A model generated the notes under the pieces. It was not told where the DNA came from, did no database searches, and worked only from the letters and a program-made list of their open reading frames with translations. From positions 1,801,747-1,865,746 of the forward strand of contig BDSI01000008.1 of assembly GCA_003117195.1 (NCBI GenBank): a stretch of 64,000 nucleotides of DNA, in the 5' to 3' direction. The position numbers were made by a program, and so were the translations under genes. The DNA comes from Eudorina sp. 2006-703-Eu-15 (taxonomy: Eukaryota > Chlorophyta > Chlorophyceae > Chlamydomonadales > Volvocaceae). Below are positions 1-11,674 of the stretch, one piece after another; position 1 is the first letter of the stretch, and each line of letters starts with the position of its first letter.

Positions 1-959
1 GAACCCGGCAACAGCCGCAGAGCTGAGACGGCAGCAGCGCAACAGCAGCAGCAGCAAAGCTTGCAGGTGCGGTCATTCACACCTCAGCAAGGGCGGGAGG
101 ATGTGGTTGTGCCGTATGCCAATGTGAGCTTGCCTGGGCCGGTGTACCGGTATCTCGATTGTCTTTTTCTTAACTTGAAGCTTTGTCGCCTGGCTTGCTG
201 CAGGAGGTCAGGGACCCCGAGCGCCCGCGGACCCAGAATGTAGTCGTACAGGGCAGGGATGCGGCCGGGAATACCACTGCGCTAGCTACGGCAGTGGAAC
301 CGGACGTGAGCCGGCAAGCGGCTCAGCAGCAGCAGCAGTTTGTGCAGGTGCAGCAGCAAACGCCGGAACAGCAACTCAGCCCTTTGGAGGCGGCAGCGGC
401 GGCAGCGAGCGGCGCAGTGAAGGAGCAGGCCAAGGTGTCGGGCCAGTTGGCAGGTGCGAGTGATTGGGTTGGTGCTGTGTCCAAGTGCGAGCTGTAAGGC
501 CCGCTGGTGTCAAGAACAGCGCGCATCGGTGTGTCTCGCGGTCTGGAGTTCCTGAGGATTCCGCACTGTGGACTGAGGCACTCGGGAAACGACGCACGCG
601 TTCTTTTCCGCACACAAGTAAAAGCGTTCTAAGCTGGGGCGCTTGTGTTTGTCCTTTTCGTGCCTTCAGATCCGCGGCTCGTCAAGTGCTTCCACGCGGG
701 CGTGCGCTGGGGCATCAAGCTCTCCCGCCAGGCGCTGCAGACGCGCAGCGACCTGGCCACGGCGCTGAACGACGCCTTCGCGGGCGAGATCCTCAGCTGC
801 GGCCGTGGCGAGACGCTCTACATCGTGTTCCTGGACACGCAGGGCAAGGCGACGGAGTTCCCATCGCTGCGCGGTCCCAACGGTCGCGGCAAGGACAGCG
901 CCACGAAGTGGCGGGCGATGGTGGAGCGCGCCGTGAAGATCTACGTCCGCCGCTCTTGA
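1..959 (+). CDS. Gln-rich protein with AUX/IAA-like PB1-type C-terminus (5' partial)
   Basis: This is the 3' end of a gene that begins before the window. Three exons join in frame: 1-123, 204-453 and 670-959, with donors GTGAGC and GTGCGA, acceptors TGCTGCAG and GCCTTCAG, and stop TGA at 957-959. The first two exons encode a low-complexity Gln/Ala region typical of transcription regulators. The last exon begins DPRLVKCFHAG and ends ERAVKIYVRRS. Its order (an LVK strand, a WG..LSR turn, a helix around LATALNDAF, a YIVFLD strand with an acidic turn, then W and a closing VKIYV strand) resembles domain III/IV of AUX/IAA and ARF proteins, a PB1-type fold. The conserved Lys of LVK and an Asp in the OPCA-like turn are visible. 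I cannot name the gene; no DNA-binding domain lies inside the window. The splicing is firm, the fold assignment is inference. Confidence 0.6.
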
Positions 960-1190
960 AGGGAAAGACCTCACGCGGTTGTGCCGGTGCACAATCGTGG
1001 TGTGCGTGTCTGCATACGGCTGCTGCCCCTTCAGCTGAGCCTATGGTATATCCATGACCCCTGTACCGAGGTTGGGACCAGGAGGACAGGTTAGCATGTC
1101 GCACGTGATGGGTCGGGTCTGCGACAGGCGGGTGACATGCAATGTCAAGGTGTTCGGCTCACGGGAATTGCTGAATTCAAATCCGCGCAC

Positions 1191-1195
1191 TTACA
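1191..1195 (-). terminator. possible TGTAA signal of the IspH gene
   Basis: TTACA on the plus strand reads TGTAA on the minus strand, about 730 bases after the IspH stop. If used, the two convergent 3' UTRs overlap by roughly 80 bases. No closer copy was seen, so this is only the best visible candidate. Confidence 0.3.
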
Positions 1196-1267
1196 AGCCT
1201 CACAGTGCACACAAAATATCATTCACATGCAAAGTGTGTACTGCTCACATCAAATGCGGAGATTTGC

Positions 1268-1272
1268 TGTAA
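1268..1272 (+). terminator. TGTAA poly(A) signal of the first gene
   Basis: TGTAA, the usual green-algal polyadenylation signal, lies about 310 bases after the stop at 957-959. It fits the long 3' UTRs of chlorophycean genes. The next gene ends tail-to-tail with this one. Confidence 0.5.
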
Positions 1273-1925
1273 CGTTTATCGTACTCTTCGTGGGTGTGTC
1301 ATAAGCGTTCACAGCTCGACGGGTGGCTGGCGATTTTCCCGGCATCACGACATGAACACAGAGAAGACGCCCAGCGTAGAAATCTACACCCTAGCAAAAG
1401 ACGCCTGCATTAGTCGCAGATAGCTAGATGTGTCGACCGTAAACAACATGCAGCAGACCGACAGCAACCCCTCTGTAGCTGCAAAGGGCGAACTACCTCA
1501 AAAATTGGGAGTTGGATGCACCAACAGCAGGCGCTTCGCGCCAACCAAACTTATGCGCGCGGTACCACTTGCAAAGGTTGCAATAGCAAACGCCTCGCTC
1601 AACGACCACAATTAGCGCCATTGCACGGAAGCACCGAGTGTTGCTGACCTGACCGACGTTCTCAACCAAACAGCTAGAACAGATCCGACCGTCCAGGCCG
1701 ACTGGTTCGCAGCCATGACTTCCTTTATGCTGGTCGGTTCCACAACACCTCTCGCCATAGAAATAAATACCCCATTCCCTGTACATGTGCCCCGATTCGC
1801 TGCCCCAAAGCCGACGCCGACTGCGAATCCCAAACCGTGCCACCCATCGTCAGCATTGCCACATCATCCCAGAACCCGCTCCGGCGGCGCGGCAGTAAGA
1901 GCGTGTCCACATCTCCGACACGCCC
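1273..1925. other. convergent 3' intergenic / UTR region
   Basis: This stretch lies between two genes ending towards each other. It is more AT-rich than the exons, has only short ORFs without coding character, and probably holds the IspH 3' UTR. Nothing else was recognised. Confidence 0.5.
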
Positions 1926-4050
1926 TCAGTGCTCCTCGGGCGTCTGAATCGGGCCGCAGTCCTTGGCAGCAATGCCAGCGAACGCCGGGTCATAGATTTT
2001 GAACACCTTCTCCAGCACCTCCTCCACCGCCCGGTCGGGCGTCGAGGCGCCAGACGTGATGCCGATGGTGACCGGCTTGCCCGGCGTCAGCCAGCCTGCC
2101 GTCTCCCGAAGCTCTCCGTACGCCAGCTTGTGGAGCACGCTGTTCTTCTCCACGTCGATGCGCGCCGCGCTGTCCACCCAGAACGACGCCAGGCCCTTGT
2201 GCTCAGCAATCTCCTGCAGGTGGCTCGTGTTGGACGAGTTGAAGCCGCCCACCACGATCATCATATCCACCTCCGGATCCGCCACCATCTCGTACAGAGC
2301 GTCCTGTCGCTCCTGGGTCGCGTCGCAGATCGTCTCCATGAGCATGAAGTGATCGTTGAGTTCGGCCGGTCCGTACTTCTGCATCATGGTCGCCTCCAGC
2401 AGCTTGCCAATCTGCTCCGTCTCGCCCTTCAGCATGGTCGTCTGGTTCGCAAGGCCCACGCGGTCCAGCATCGTGTCCGGGTCGAAGCCCGCGGACACCG
2501 CCTTCGCGAACTTGGTGAGGAACTCCTCCCGGTTGCCACCGTTGAGGATGTAGTCGCACAGGTACTGCGCCTCCTTCAGGTCCTTGACGATCACGAAGTT
2601 GCTGGCGAAGGAAGCGGTGGCAATCGTCTCCTCGTGTGAGTACTTGCCGTGGATCACCGATGTGTAGGCCTTGCGCGTGTGCGCGTCCACCGAGTTCCAG
2701 ACCTTGGCCACCCAAGGGCAGGTCGTGTCAACCATCTGGACGCCCTTGTCGCGGAAGTCCGCCAGCTCCTGCACAGTCGCACCGAAGGCGGGAAAGATGA
2801 CCACATCGCCGCTGCCGATCTGGCTGTAGTCCTTGCCCTTGCCCTCCTCGTCCTCGATGATCTCGATGTTCATCTCCGTGAGCCGCTGCAGGGCGGGCAA
2901 GGTGGATGCGGACAAGGTTGGTGACCAGGCAGTACACGATCAGTAATCGCAATGGCATCACGGGGTTTGCCGTGAGTCCGGCGGGGCGGCAGTGATCCCA
3001 GTCGGAGGTGCGTGCGTCGGAGGAGGCAAAAGAGGGGGATGGGCGGACCCCCGGGCGCACGGTGTGGTCGGATTATAGATACAGTTCATCGAGCGACTTT
3101 CAACAGTACGGTAGATCACCAGGAAACACCCTTGGGAACAAGGGAACTATAAGATGGAGCTCAAATGGGACAAGCTGCTTGATCCTGCGCCACAAGACCG
3201 GCCCGAACGGTATACTGCAGTTTGCGCTCTCAAACGGGCAGAGCCTCTCAATTGAGGGTCTGCGAGGGTGCCCGTTCACAGCTTTCATAGTAAAAGTGCC
3301 AAAGCCGCTTCGCTGGTTGAAACAAGTAAAAACACGCCCGATGCCGACCCATCTCCATACAGCACTACCTTGCCGTACAGTCCGTCCTCCGTAGGTACCA
3401 AGGGGGCAAACAGGGCAGCCAGCCAGCCCTCCGGCCGAAACTAACCTTGTTGACCTCCGGATTGTGGATAATTTCATTAGTGACGAACATCTTCTTGTCG
3501 GGGTGCATCTGACGGGCCTCGTAAGCCATGCGCACAGCGCGCTCCACACCCCAGCAGTAACCATACGCTTTGGCCAATTTGACCTTTACGTCCCCCTGCT
3601 GCCAAACGTTGCCCTGAGTGCGCATTTGGGCAACGAGCCCGCTGGTCGAGTAACCCACACCGTGCGCATCCATCAGCTCCTGGCTGACGGGATCATTGGT
3701 CGGCTGGCGAACATAGCGACCTGTCTTGTGAAGAGAGCGGCGCAGAGCTCTGCCATCCACGGGCGCGGCCTCCGTCGCGCCTGCATGGGCACCCGCGTTT
3801 CAGATGCGACGCAGAAGCGACCGACCCGATCTACCGAACTTCGCGTAAGCACAAATTATATATCTGGAAAAAAGAACCGTGTGTCCTGAGGGTAAAAAGA
3901 AACCACGAACACACTGCACGAACCTGCAGCGACGGACTGGACTGCCAGAATCGGCGGACGAGAAGCAAGCACAGGACGTGCTGTGAGGATGTCTGAACGC
4001 GGCTTAACGCCCGTGAAGGTCGCTGATCGGCTCGACATAGCGGTCTGCAT
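1926..4050 (-). CDS. ispH: 4-hydroxy-3-methylbut-2-enyl diphosphate reductase, plastid (IspH/HDR)
   Basis: The last enzyme of the plastid MEP pathway: it reduces HMBPP to IPP and DMAPP with a 4Fe-4S cluster. Three exons on the minus strand, 4050-3924, 3780-3446 and 2885-1926, give 473 residues. The first ~42 residues (MQTAMSSRSATFTGVKP...) are rich in Ser, Ala, Arg and Thr, as expected of a chloroplast transit peptide. All three cluster cysteines are present: KAYGYCWGVERAV (C118), VDTTCPW (C210) and ICDATQERQ (C341). Substrate-binding motifs NEIIHNP, HGKYSH, SSNTSHL and ITSGASTPD are intact. The internal segments and length match the plant/cyanobacterial type rather than the shorter E. coli enzyme. 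The ATG at 4050 is chosen as the first in frame giving a credible transit peptide; the in-frame TTG further upstream is unlikely. Both junctions keep phase. It shares a 350-base divergent promoter with the VFL1-like gene. Confidence 0.95.
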
Positions 4051-4400
4051 TTCTCGGCCTGACAGCGCCAAAGGGCAGGATCGGCCTCTTAAATCGGTTC
4101 GCGGGAGAAATAGCAGAAGCGCTGGGTAACCGCTCCCTAAATTGTCATTAGTCTGGCGATAGATGTTTTCACATACGCCGTACGTGCCGTATGAATTTGT
4201 TCCTCAACTTCCCAAATGAAAGTGTTCGCCTTGCCTGATATCAACATGGCGCAACAATGCATTGGAAATCATCATCCAGATCATGCATTTCCGTCCAATT
4301 GACTGGACTTGTACCGACAGCTCGAGTGTTGTCCGCAAGCAGAGCGGAGTTACGGCCTTTTTAACAGAGCCAAACCTCAAATTTAGGCCCACTTAAAGTC
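4051..4400. promoter_or_regulatory. divergent promoter, IspH (-) / VFL1-like (+)
   Basis: Only 350 bases separate the two start codons, so both 5' UTRs and promoters must lie here or overlap the genes. An imperfect palindrome at 4172-4193 has arms CATACG and CGTATG around GTACGT. No clear TATA box was identified. Confidence 0.5.
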
Positions 4401-7400
4401 ATGAGTGGGCTGGCTTCTGTCTCTGAGTCGGAACAAGGGGCGAGCTTGTCATGCATCGGTCAGGGTCTCCTCAGCATCAGCCAAGTGCCAGAACTGCACA
4501 GACTGACAGGCCTCCGGTCGTTGTGCTTGCACGGCAACAACATAACCCAGATTGACGGCCTGCAGAGCCTAACCAACCTCGTGGACTTGAACCTGTCCTC
4601 GAATGCCATAGCCTCTATGGACCCTGGGTCGCTTCGCCGTCTGACCCAGCTCACCTCCCTGAACCTCGCCAGCAACCGACTGCAAGTGGTGCAGGGCCTT
4701 GAAGGACTTGTGAACCTTGAGCAGCTGAACCTTTCGTACAACTACGTAACCAGCATCGCTGGCTTGACCGCGCTTCAGGGCCCGCATTGCAAACTTCGAC
4801 AGCTGAACCTGAAGCACAACCAGCTGCAGAACCTGCAGGCGTTCTCCGTGCTTGTGGGGTGCATCAGCCTGCGTTACCTGCAAGTTGCAGGCAACCCTGT
4901 ATGCCAGTTGCCTAATTACATGCAGGCACTGGCGACTGTGCTTTCTCAAGTGACGCAGCTGGACTCAATGAGTAGCGCAGAAGCGCTGGTGTCCCCGTAC
5001 GATGTGCAGGCGGCGCAGCAGTACGCGGCCATGCAGCTGCAGAGCTTTGACCCGTTTCCCATGCCACAACCTGGGTTACAGCACAGCGCACCGCCCCCTG
5101 GCGGTCACGCTCAACAGCAGCAACGGTTGCCAGCGCAAGCGCAAGCGCCCCTGCGGTCAAATCGCCCGGAGGGCGCTGCTGCAGGTTGGGTTGAGAGCTG
5201 GCCGCCGCCGCAGCAGCCGCAGGCGGGGCATCAGCAGCAGCAGCCGCGTGTGCCGCAGGCGGGTCGCCAAGCGCAGGGAGCTCTGGCAGCACACCAACCA
5301 AATCCTGGAGGGGCAAGTGCCACAACTGCCGGTGAGGCGCCTCAAGGCCCACCCCGTGCCTCAGCAAACTGGCAGACGCGACGAACACGGGTCGGTGGAG
5401 ACAGTGAGCCAGAGATGGGGCCCGACAACCCAGACCATCCACATGGGGACAGCGGCGGTGGTGGCATGTCGGCGCTATCTGCGGATGTGCAGCCGGCGCA
5501 GGACCAGCGGCAGCCAGCTCCATCCCTGCTGCCGCCACAGCCGCTGCCGCGCCTGTTCAAGATTGTCCTTTCGGACGCGGCGGTGCAGACATCCGAGTAT
5601 ACGCCCCTCGTACGCCGGCTGCAAGTGGAGGCGGTTGAGATGCGGAAGCAGCTGGGGCAATTGACAGGCAAGGATCAATTACTGGACCCGCCGTGCAGGC
5701 AGAGTCGGGAGCGGGCCGCCTGTTTCCAGTCGTGTGTCCCGCTGTCTTCGTGTTCTGGGTCCATCCGTCATGTGCACTCAATCGAGCGCGGCAGTCCTGG
5801 ATTTCGGCGAACGCGAGGATCGGTCCGGTTCACCTTCCGAGTGGACTGCCCGAAGGGTCGCGCCTGGGATTTGACTCCAGTAATGCTGCTGCTGCCTCGG
5901 TGTCTGACAGATGAGCTGGAGCAGCGGAACGCCGCGGAGGAGTCCCTGCGTGTGGCCATGCAGGAGGCCATCTCAGCAGCTCAGGCGGAGGCGCATCGCC
6001 GGGTGGAGGACGGCTTCCGCGAGGCGTCGTTTGCGGTGTCCAAGGCTTTGTACGTTATGCTTCCTTGGGGCGTGGGTATGCCGACCGCGCGGCGCAAAGC
6101 GAGCCCGTGCGACCAGATCATTAAGGGATGTGCAATGCGATGGGATGTACACAGCACGGGGCATGAGCTGTGACATCGGGCGAAATCTTCACACAAGGGG
6201 TGCGAACGGGATTAAGCACAGGTCTTGAGACAGGATTGGGCTGGATTGAGGGCCACGTGCGCTTGTCGGCCGTGCACCTGCCCCAGGCAGGAGCTGGAAT
6301 CGGCGCGCCATGCCGCCAACGAATCGCAGCAGCGCATCGCGACCCACGTGCGCGCGGAGGAGGAGCAGCGGATGAGGTGCTCTGCCCTGGAGAAGGACAT
6401 GGCCAGGTAGGAGGGGTGTAGGCGGGGTAGACGTATTGAAGCTGTGCTGCGGCCAGAGCAAGGGTCCGATCGGTAGGGGGAAGCAAGATTACAGTCAATC
6501 AGAGGGCGCATATCCCCCCTGCACGCGCGCGATGTACCCGTGTTGGCGCATACCAGCACCCCGAGATTGCCTGCTGTACTGCACTACATACGCGGAAGGA
6601 GTGAAGGTGTTTAAGAGGTTAGAGTCTGAGTCGTCTTCCCGGAACTCTCGTACGTGGACACACGGCTTGCAGCTCGTGCCCTGACTTGATTCACATACTG
6701 ACCTCCGCGATGTCACCCACTTGCCCGCAGGCTTCGGGATGACCTGCAGCGCCTCAATCAACAACTCTTGGAACAGCAGCACACAGCCGCCACCGCCATG
6801 GAGGAAGAACGGCGGCGCGCGGCGGCGGCCGAAGCTGCAGTGCGCGACCAGCTGGCCGCCGCTCAGGCCGCAGTCCGGGAGCAGCTGGCCGCCGCTCAGG
6901 CCGCGGTCCGGGAGCAGCAGGCCGTGGCGGCGGAGCTGTCCGTGGCCCGCGCGGCCGCGACGGTGTCAGAGCAGAAGGTCTCCAGCCTGGAGGCGGCGCT
7001 GCAGCAGAGCAGCAGCGTGACTGTCTCAATGACCGCGAAGATTGCACAGACCATGGCGGACGCGAACGCGCAGGTGCGCGGTGCAATGCCACTGAAGAGT
7101 CGGGCTGAATGCTTGCCTCACTTGCACATGCAAACGTGCGCTCAGATCCTGGCCCGCGCTGCGTTTCGGTCGTCCAGATTGACGTGCTCAAAGCCCGTCT
7201 GGCTACGGCAGAGCAACAGCTGGCGGAGCACCAACGGCGGGACGTGGATGCGCGGGCGGAAATCAACGCCCTGACGGTGGCACTCACGGCGGCGCGAGTG
7301 CAGCATGAGAAGGACCTTGAGGCGATGGCCCGACAAGATGAGGTGCGTGCGTGCAGGCTGAAGGGTTTTTGATGCACATTGCACATGCTGATAATCGTCG

Positions 7401-10400
7401 GGTCCGCGGCACTGTCGCAGGAGGCACTCCGGTCGGCTGTCGAGAAGGAGCGTACGGCCGCAGAGGAGCGCGGCAAGGGCGCTGCTGCGCTGCAGGTGCG
7501 AGGCACGGTCCGCTTGCACCTCCGACCTGTGACAGGGGGCCAACAGGCCTCTGCCGCGTGTCGTCCCCCACGTCGATTAGCACCTGTGACGCGAGCGCGC
7601 CGTGTGCACCTTTGCTGTGACCGTTGCTATGTCGCTATGCTCCCACTTGGCATCTCTGTTCTTGCAGGCGCAGCAGGAACGTGCGGCTTTGCAGGAGCAG
7701 ATTGCATTCCTGAAGGTGCAACTGCAGTTCGCGCTCAAGGTGTGATACGGCGAGGGTACCGACCTTCTTTCCTGGCCGAACCGAAGGGTGCTGCACGGAG
7801 CCGTCGCGTCCCGCTTTCTCGAGGGTTGGGGGCTATTTGAAGGTATTGCCATGGCCGGGCAACGCGTTATTACCCGTTTCTTTCCGGAAGAAATAATGCT
7901 GTACATGTACTGTATATGTGGTCACTGCCTGGACCGGCGGGCGGCGCCGCGCGTAGGAGAGTGACAAGGAGCACCAGGCCGCCCAGCAGCTGCTCCGGGC
8001 GGCGCAGGCGGAGGCTGCTGAGCTACGTGCGGCGCTGCAGGTGGGACACTTCTGCTGCTGCTGTTGCTATGTGGTGTTGTTGCTGCTGGAGGTGATGATG
8101 GCAATGGCAAGGGTGATGGTGATGGCAGTGGTGGCGTTTATGCCAGGAGCCAACATAGCGTGCCATGCAATCATGGCTTGGATCCCCAGCTTTAGCGGCG
8201 GTCCACTCGGTGCGGCTATACCGGAGGAGCTTCTGTGATGGGGGGCCCTGGTTAGGAGCCCGCATGCTGGATGCGAGCCGCTGCAGTCACTTGGAAATTC
8301 TCCATGGTACTGGTGTTAGGCGTAGTGAGCTGTCACCCCTCAAAGGTAACCAGGTAACCCCCTGCTGCACGGACAAATGAAGCTACATTTTTGCACCCAA
8401 GGAAAACCCTAGTCTCGGAGCCGCTCAGCTCTGATGCCCCCAGCAGCTTCTTCACCGAACTGAGGCCGGCGCCGGCCCTCTCTCGGATGCGCGGGTGCAG
8501 GCCGCAGCGACGAAGCACCGGGAGAGCGAGGCGCTGGTGGCGGACCTGACCAACGTGGTGCAGCAACAGAAGGCCGCCATCCACGCACTGCAGCGGGAGC
8601 GGGACGCGTTGGGCGCAAGGTTGAAGGTGACAAGGGCTGCCAGGGGTTGCCGGTGTCGCGCAGATCCTCGTGACGCAACGTGACGAGAGCCGTTTTGAGT
8701 CCTTGGCGCCTGCTGAGGGAGACTGAGCGTTGTCGCACGGCTTATGACAGGGGTGTGTCCTGGCTGCTCCCGCGGAAAAGGGCTGCGGAAGCGACGCCAG
8801 GGGTCCTCAAATCTTAGTCCTTTCCCCAAAGCGTTCGACAGGCCAAATACGGTACGGTAGGAGGAGCCCTATGCGCACTTCCTCAAAGCGCACCGGGGCG
8901 GGTTCGGCTTCAAGCTTCGCGCTTCTGTTAAGAAGTCAAATGGTCCTTTTTGTTTGGCCATACACGCTTGGCTTGAGAAGGGGCATCGCGGCGTGCGGTT
9001 GCTGTGGATGCAGGCATGCAGCCCGGAGGCCTTCGACGCGCTATCCGCGGAGAACCTGAACCTCAAGCGGGCCGCCACGGAGCGGGACATGTACCGAGAG
9101 CAGATGGAGGATGCGCGGCGGCGCTGGCAGGATGCGGAGAGGCGCGTGACGGAGCTGCAGGTTTGGACGGGTACAGGGCAGGGCGGGGCAGGATGAATCC
9201 GACGCTTCGGCCGCCTTCGACGACAAATACTGTGCGTCGGGAGCTGCAGTTGGCTCCTCGGCGGATACTGATCTGTAATGTTGCCATGTAAAAGATTATC
9301 GAGGCACAACAGGAAGGCTTGTGGCGGCAATGTTGCCCCGAGAGGCGGCCCCTTTCGGAAGCCCGCTACTGCAGCCCACGGTCACGAAAGGGAGTGGCAA
9401 CTTGGATGTTCGCTGAGCGGCTTATGCATGAGAGCAACCAAGGGCTCATAGACCCTCGCCCTCATTTCTAGACCTTGTTTTGCTTGTTGGGGGTCTCGCA
9501 CAAAGCGGGGCACTGGAGGACGATGAGAGGTTGTATGTATGACCAGGTCCCGTGCATCACACACAGCACCGGCGATGCAGCTGACGCCACCACTGCCTCG
9601 CCGGTGGCCCTCAGGTGAGCTCGTCACGCAGCGCCGAAGAGCTGGGGACGCGCCTGAGGTCCGCGGAGTCCGGGATGGTAGCCGCGCGAGAGCAGGCTGC
9701 CAGGTTGGAGGCCGCGGCGGAGCGGTTACGACAGGATGTCGCCGCGCAACAAGACGTCGTCAAGGTGGGGACGTGTCCTCTGCAGCGCCGAGTGAACCTA
9801 GTGCAATGATTTTGTGGATAGAGATGGAGGGCGGCCTGAGCTGTCTATCCTTTAGTGTGGCCCCAGGTACCGTATTCGCTGTCTTGCATGACATACCGCA
9901 GGTGTGCGCCCAGGATGCCGCGCCAACGCGCTCGTCGAAGGTTCCATCGGTGCTTTCTCAAATTTTACGTGTTTTTGCTTGACCCGTTTTGCAGATCAAG
10001 ATGGCCATGCTGGATAGCGCTAACGAGACGATCGCCTCCCTGAAGGCCGAACTCGCCGACCTGCAGGTGGGGTAGGATGGGTGCGAAGATTTCAAGGCAG
10101 CACGGCCTCAGATGTTGTTTGTTTGTTGGGCGTAGGCGGCACCTGCACTCGTACGTGGCACACGGGAAAGCGCGGCTGCCGATTTTGGTCTGCTGGGGGT
10201 TGCGTGAACGACGGTCCAACAGGCCGTAGGTGGGTACAATCGAGAGACGCGATCGGGGTTGACCACTGGGAACTTTCTTCAGGGTTGCCGGGAGTGGACT
10301 CCCGTCGCTGCTTTCGCAAAGATGCCCAGCTTCGTCCTGTCCCGTCTGATCCCTGATTGGATTCCCTGTGGTCCCGTACGGGTGGCTGATTAATTGGCCT

Positions 10401-11674
10401 GCGGCTCGTTGGCTTTTGCCAGATGGAGGCGGATGAGGCCCGTCGAGCGGCTGAGGAGGCGGAGAGTGCTCTGGCCCGGGAGCAGCAGCAGCGCGAGCAT
10501 GAAGATGAGGAGAGCGACGGCGAGAAGACGCAACTCAGGCGGGTCACAGCAATACGATCTTCAAGTCACGGGGGACTTGCAGCTGCTGTCCCTGACTCTT
10601 GACTCTTCGAGCGCAATGCAGAGCGGCGAGGCCTCCGAGCCCTACCAGCACAATCCTACTCGAATTTCAACATCCGGGTCTCTTGGCGTGTTCACCGGTG
10701 GACGCGGAGGCGCCATCACTGACCTGACGCAACTGCGTGGCACATCACGGAATGGCTTCGTTGCATTTGTTTGCACGCGCTTACCGCTGCTTGCATACCG
10801 GACGTCCTGTTACAGGTCACAAATAGCAGCAGCGTCTGCGGCTACCACAGGTGTAACCACAGTCGCAAGGAACGGAATGTCGCACAGATTTATAAACATC
10901 CACCGGGACACGGTCATCCCGTTCGCGGCATGGACAGTTGGACACAGTCGCCTTCCACAACCATTACGCTATGGTTCTACCGCCGGCATCGTCACATGGA
11001 ACTTTCCGCGTTCTGCCACTGCAACGGTCTTGCTTGCTGTTGGCCCTGCAGGCAGGAACTGCAGGCAGCGGAAGCCACGGCCGCTGCGGCCCGTGGAGAG
11101 CTGGCAGAGGTCCAGGCGAGGCTGAAGGAGCTGGAGGGGCAGTTGCGTGCCAAGACAGAACAGGTCGCGGAGAAGGACCGCATGCTCTCGTACGTCCAGG
11201 AAGAGGTGGACCGGGTGCAAGGTGCGTGTCCCGGCTTTATTTTGTTGTCGCGGTTGCCGTCATTGCCTGCTCATTGGGACCCCACTGCCTGCAGTGCTCT
11301 TCGAGAAGCGCGCACAGCTCTTGCGGGAGGAGAGGGACGCCGCACGCGCAGATGCCGAGGCGGCAGTAGCGGCCCGCGCGGCAGCAGAGTCTCGGTTGGT
11401 GGAGATGGGCGCACGCATCGAGCGGTTCATGCACGAGTTGGACCACGCGCGGGGCCAGCTGGAGGACGCCGCCGTACAGCTGGAGGAGCAGCGGCGCACG
11501 GCCGCCCAGGCGAGCGAGGCGGCGGCGGCGAGGGGTGCGGAGGCGCAGCGATTTAAGGCGCGCGTGGCGGAGGTCGAGGCGGAGATGCGGCAGCTGCTGG
11601 AGGCCGTGGAGCGCCAGAAGGCCAGCAGTGCGCACAAGATGCGGCAGCTCGCGTCCCTGCTGCAGGAGTTGTGA
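4401..11674 (+). CDS. VFL1: VFL1/LRRCC1-type leucine-rich-repeat coiled-coil basal-body protein
   Basis: A centriole/basal-body distal-end protein; Chlamydomonas VFL1 and animal LRRCC1 help position and orient basal bodies and cilia. Fifteen exons: 4401-5667, 5911-6049, 6287-6406, 6731-7073, 7178-7342, 7421-7495, 7668-7739, 7957-8040, 8501-8626, 9014-9160, 9615-9764, 9995-10066, 10423-~10542, 11056-11221, 11295-11674. They give about 1141 residues, close to the 128-kDa VFL1. Residues 1-190 hold about six leucine-rich repeats (for example LVDLNLSSNAIASMD, LEQLNLSYNYVTSI) and the LRRCC1-like cap NPVCQLPNYMQALATVL. A Gln/Pro-rich linker follows to ~400 with DAAVQTS. The rest is almost continuous coiled coil rich in Glu, Gln, Ala and Arg. 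Intron 1 needs a GC donor. The exon 13 end is uncertain because its donor GTCACA is weak. No TGTAA was seen in the 700 bases after the stop. Confidence 0.9.
5668..5910 (+). other. probable GC-AG intron, 243 bases, open in frame
   Basis: The donor context is AG/GCAAGG and the acceptor TGTCTGACAG. Splicing turns ...GQLT into D-ELEQRN and keeps phase. The intron is 81 codons with no stop, so retention would add 81 residues. The retained peptide is rich in Cys, Ser and Pro and breaks the coiled coil, so splicing is preferred. Confidence 0.6.
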
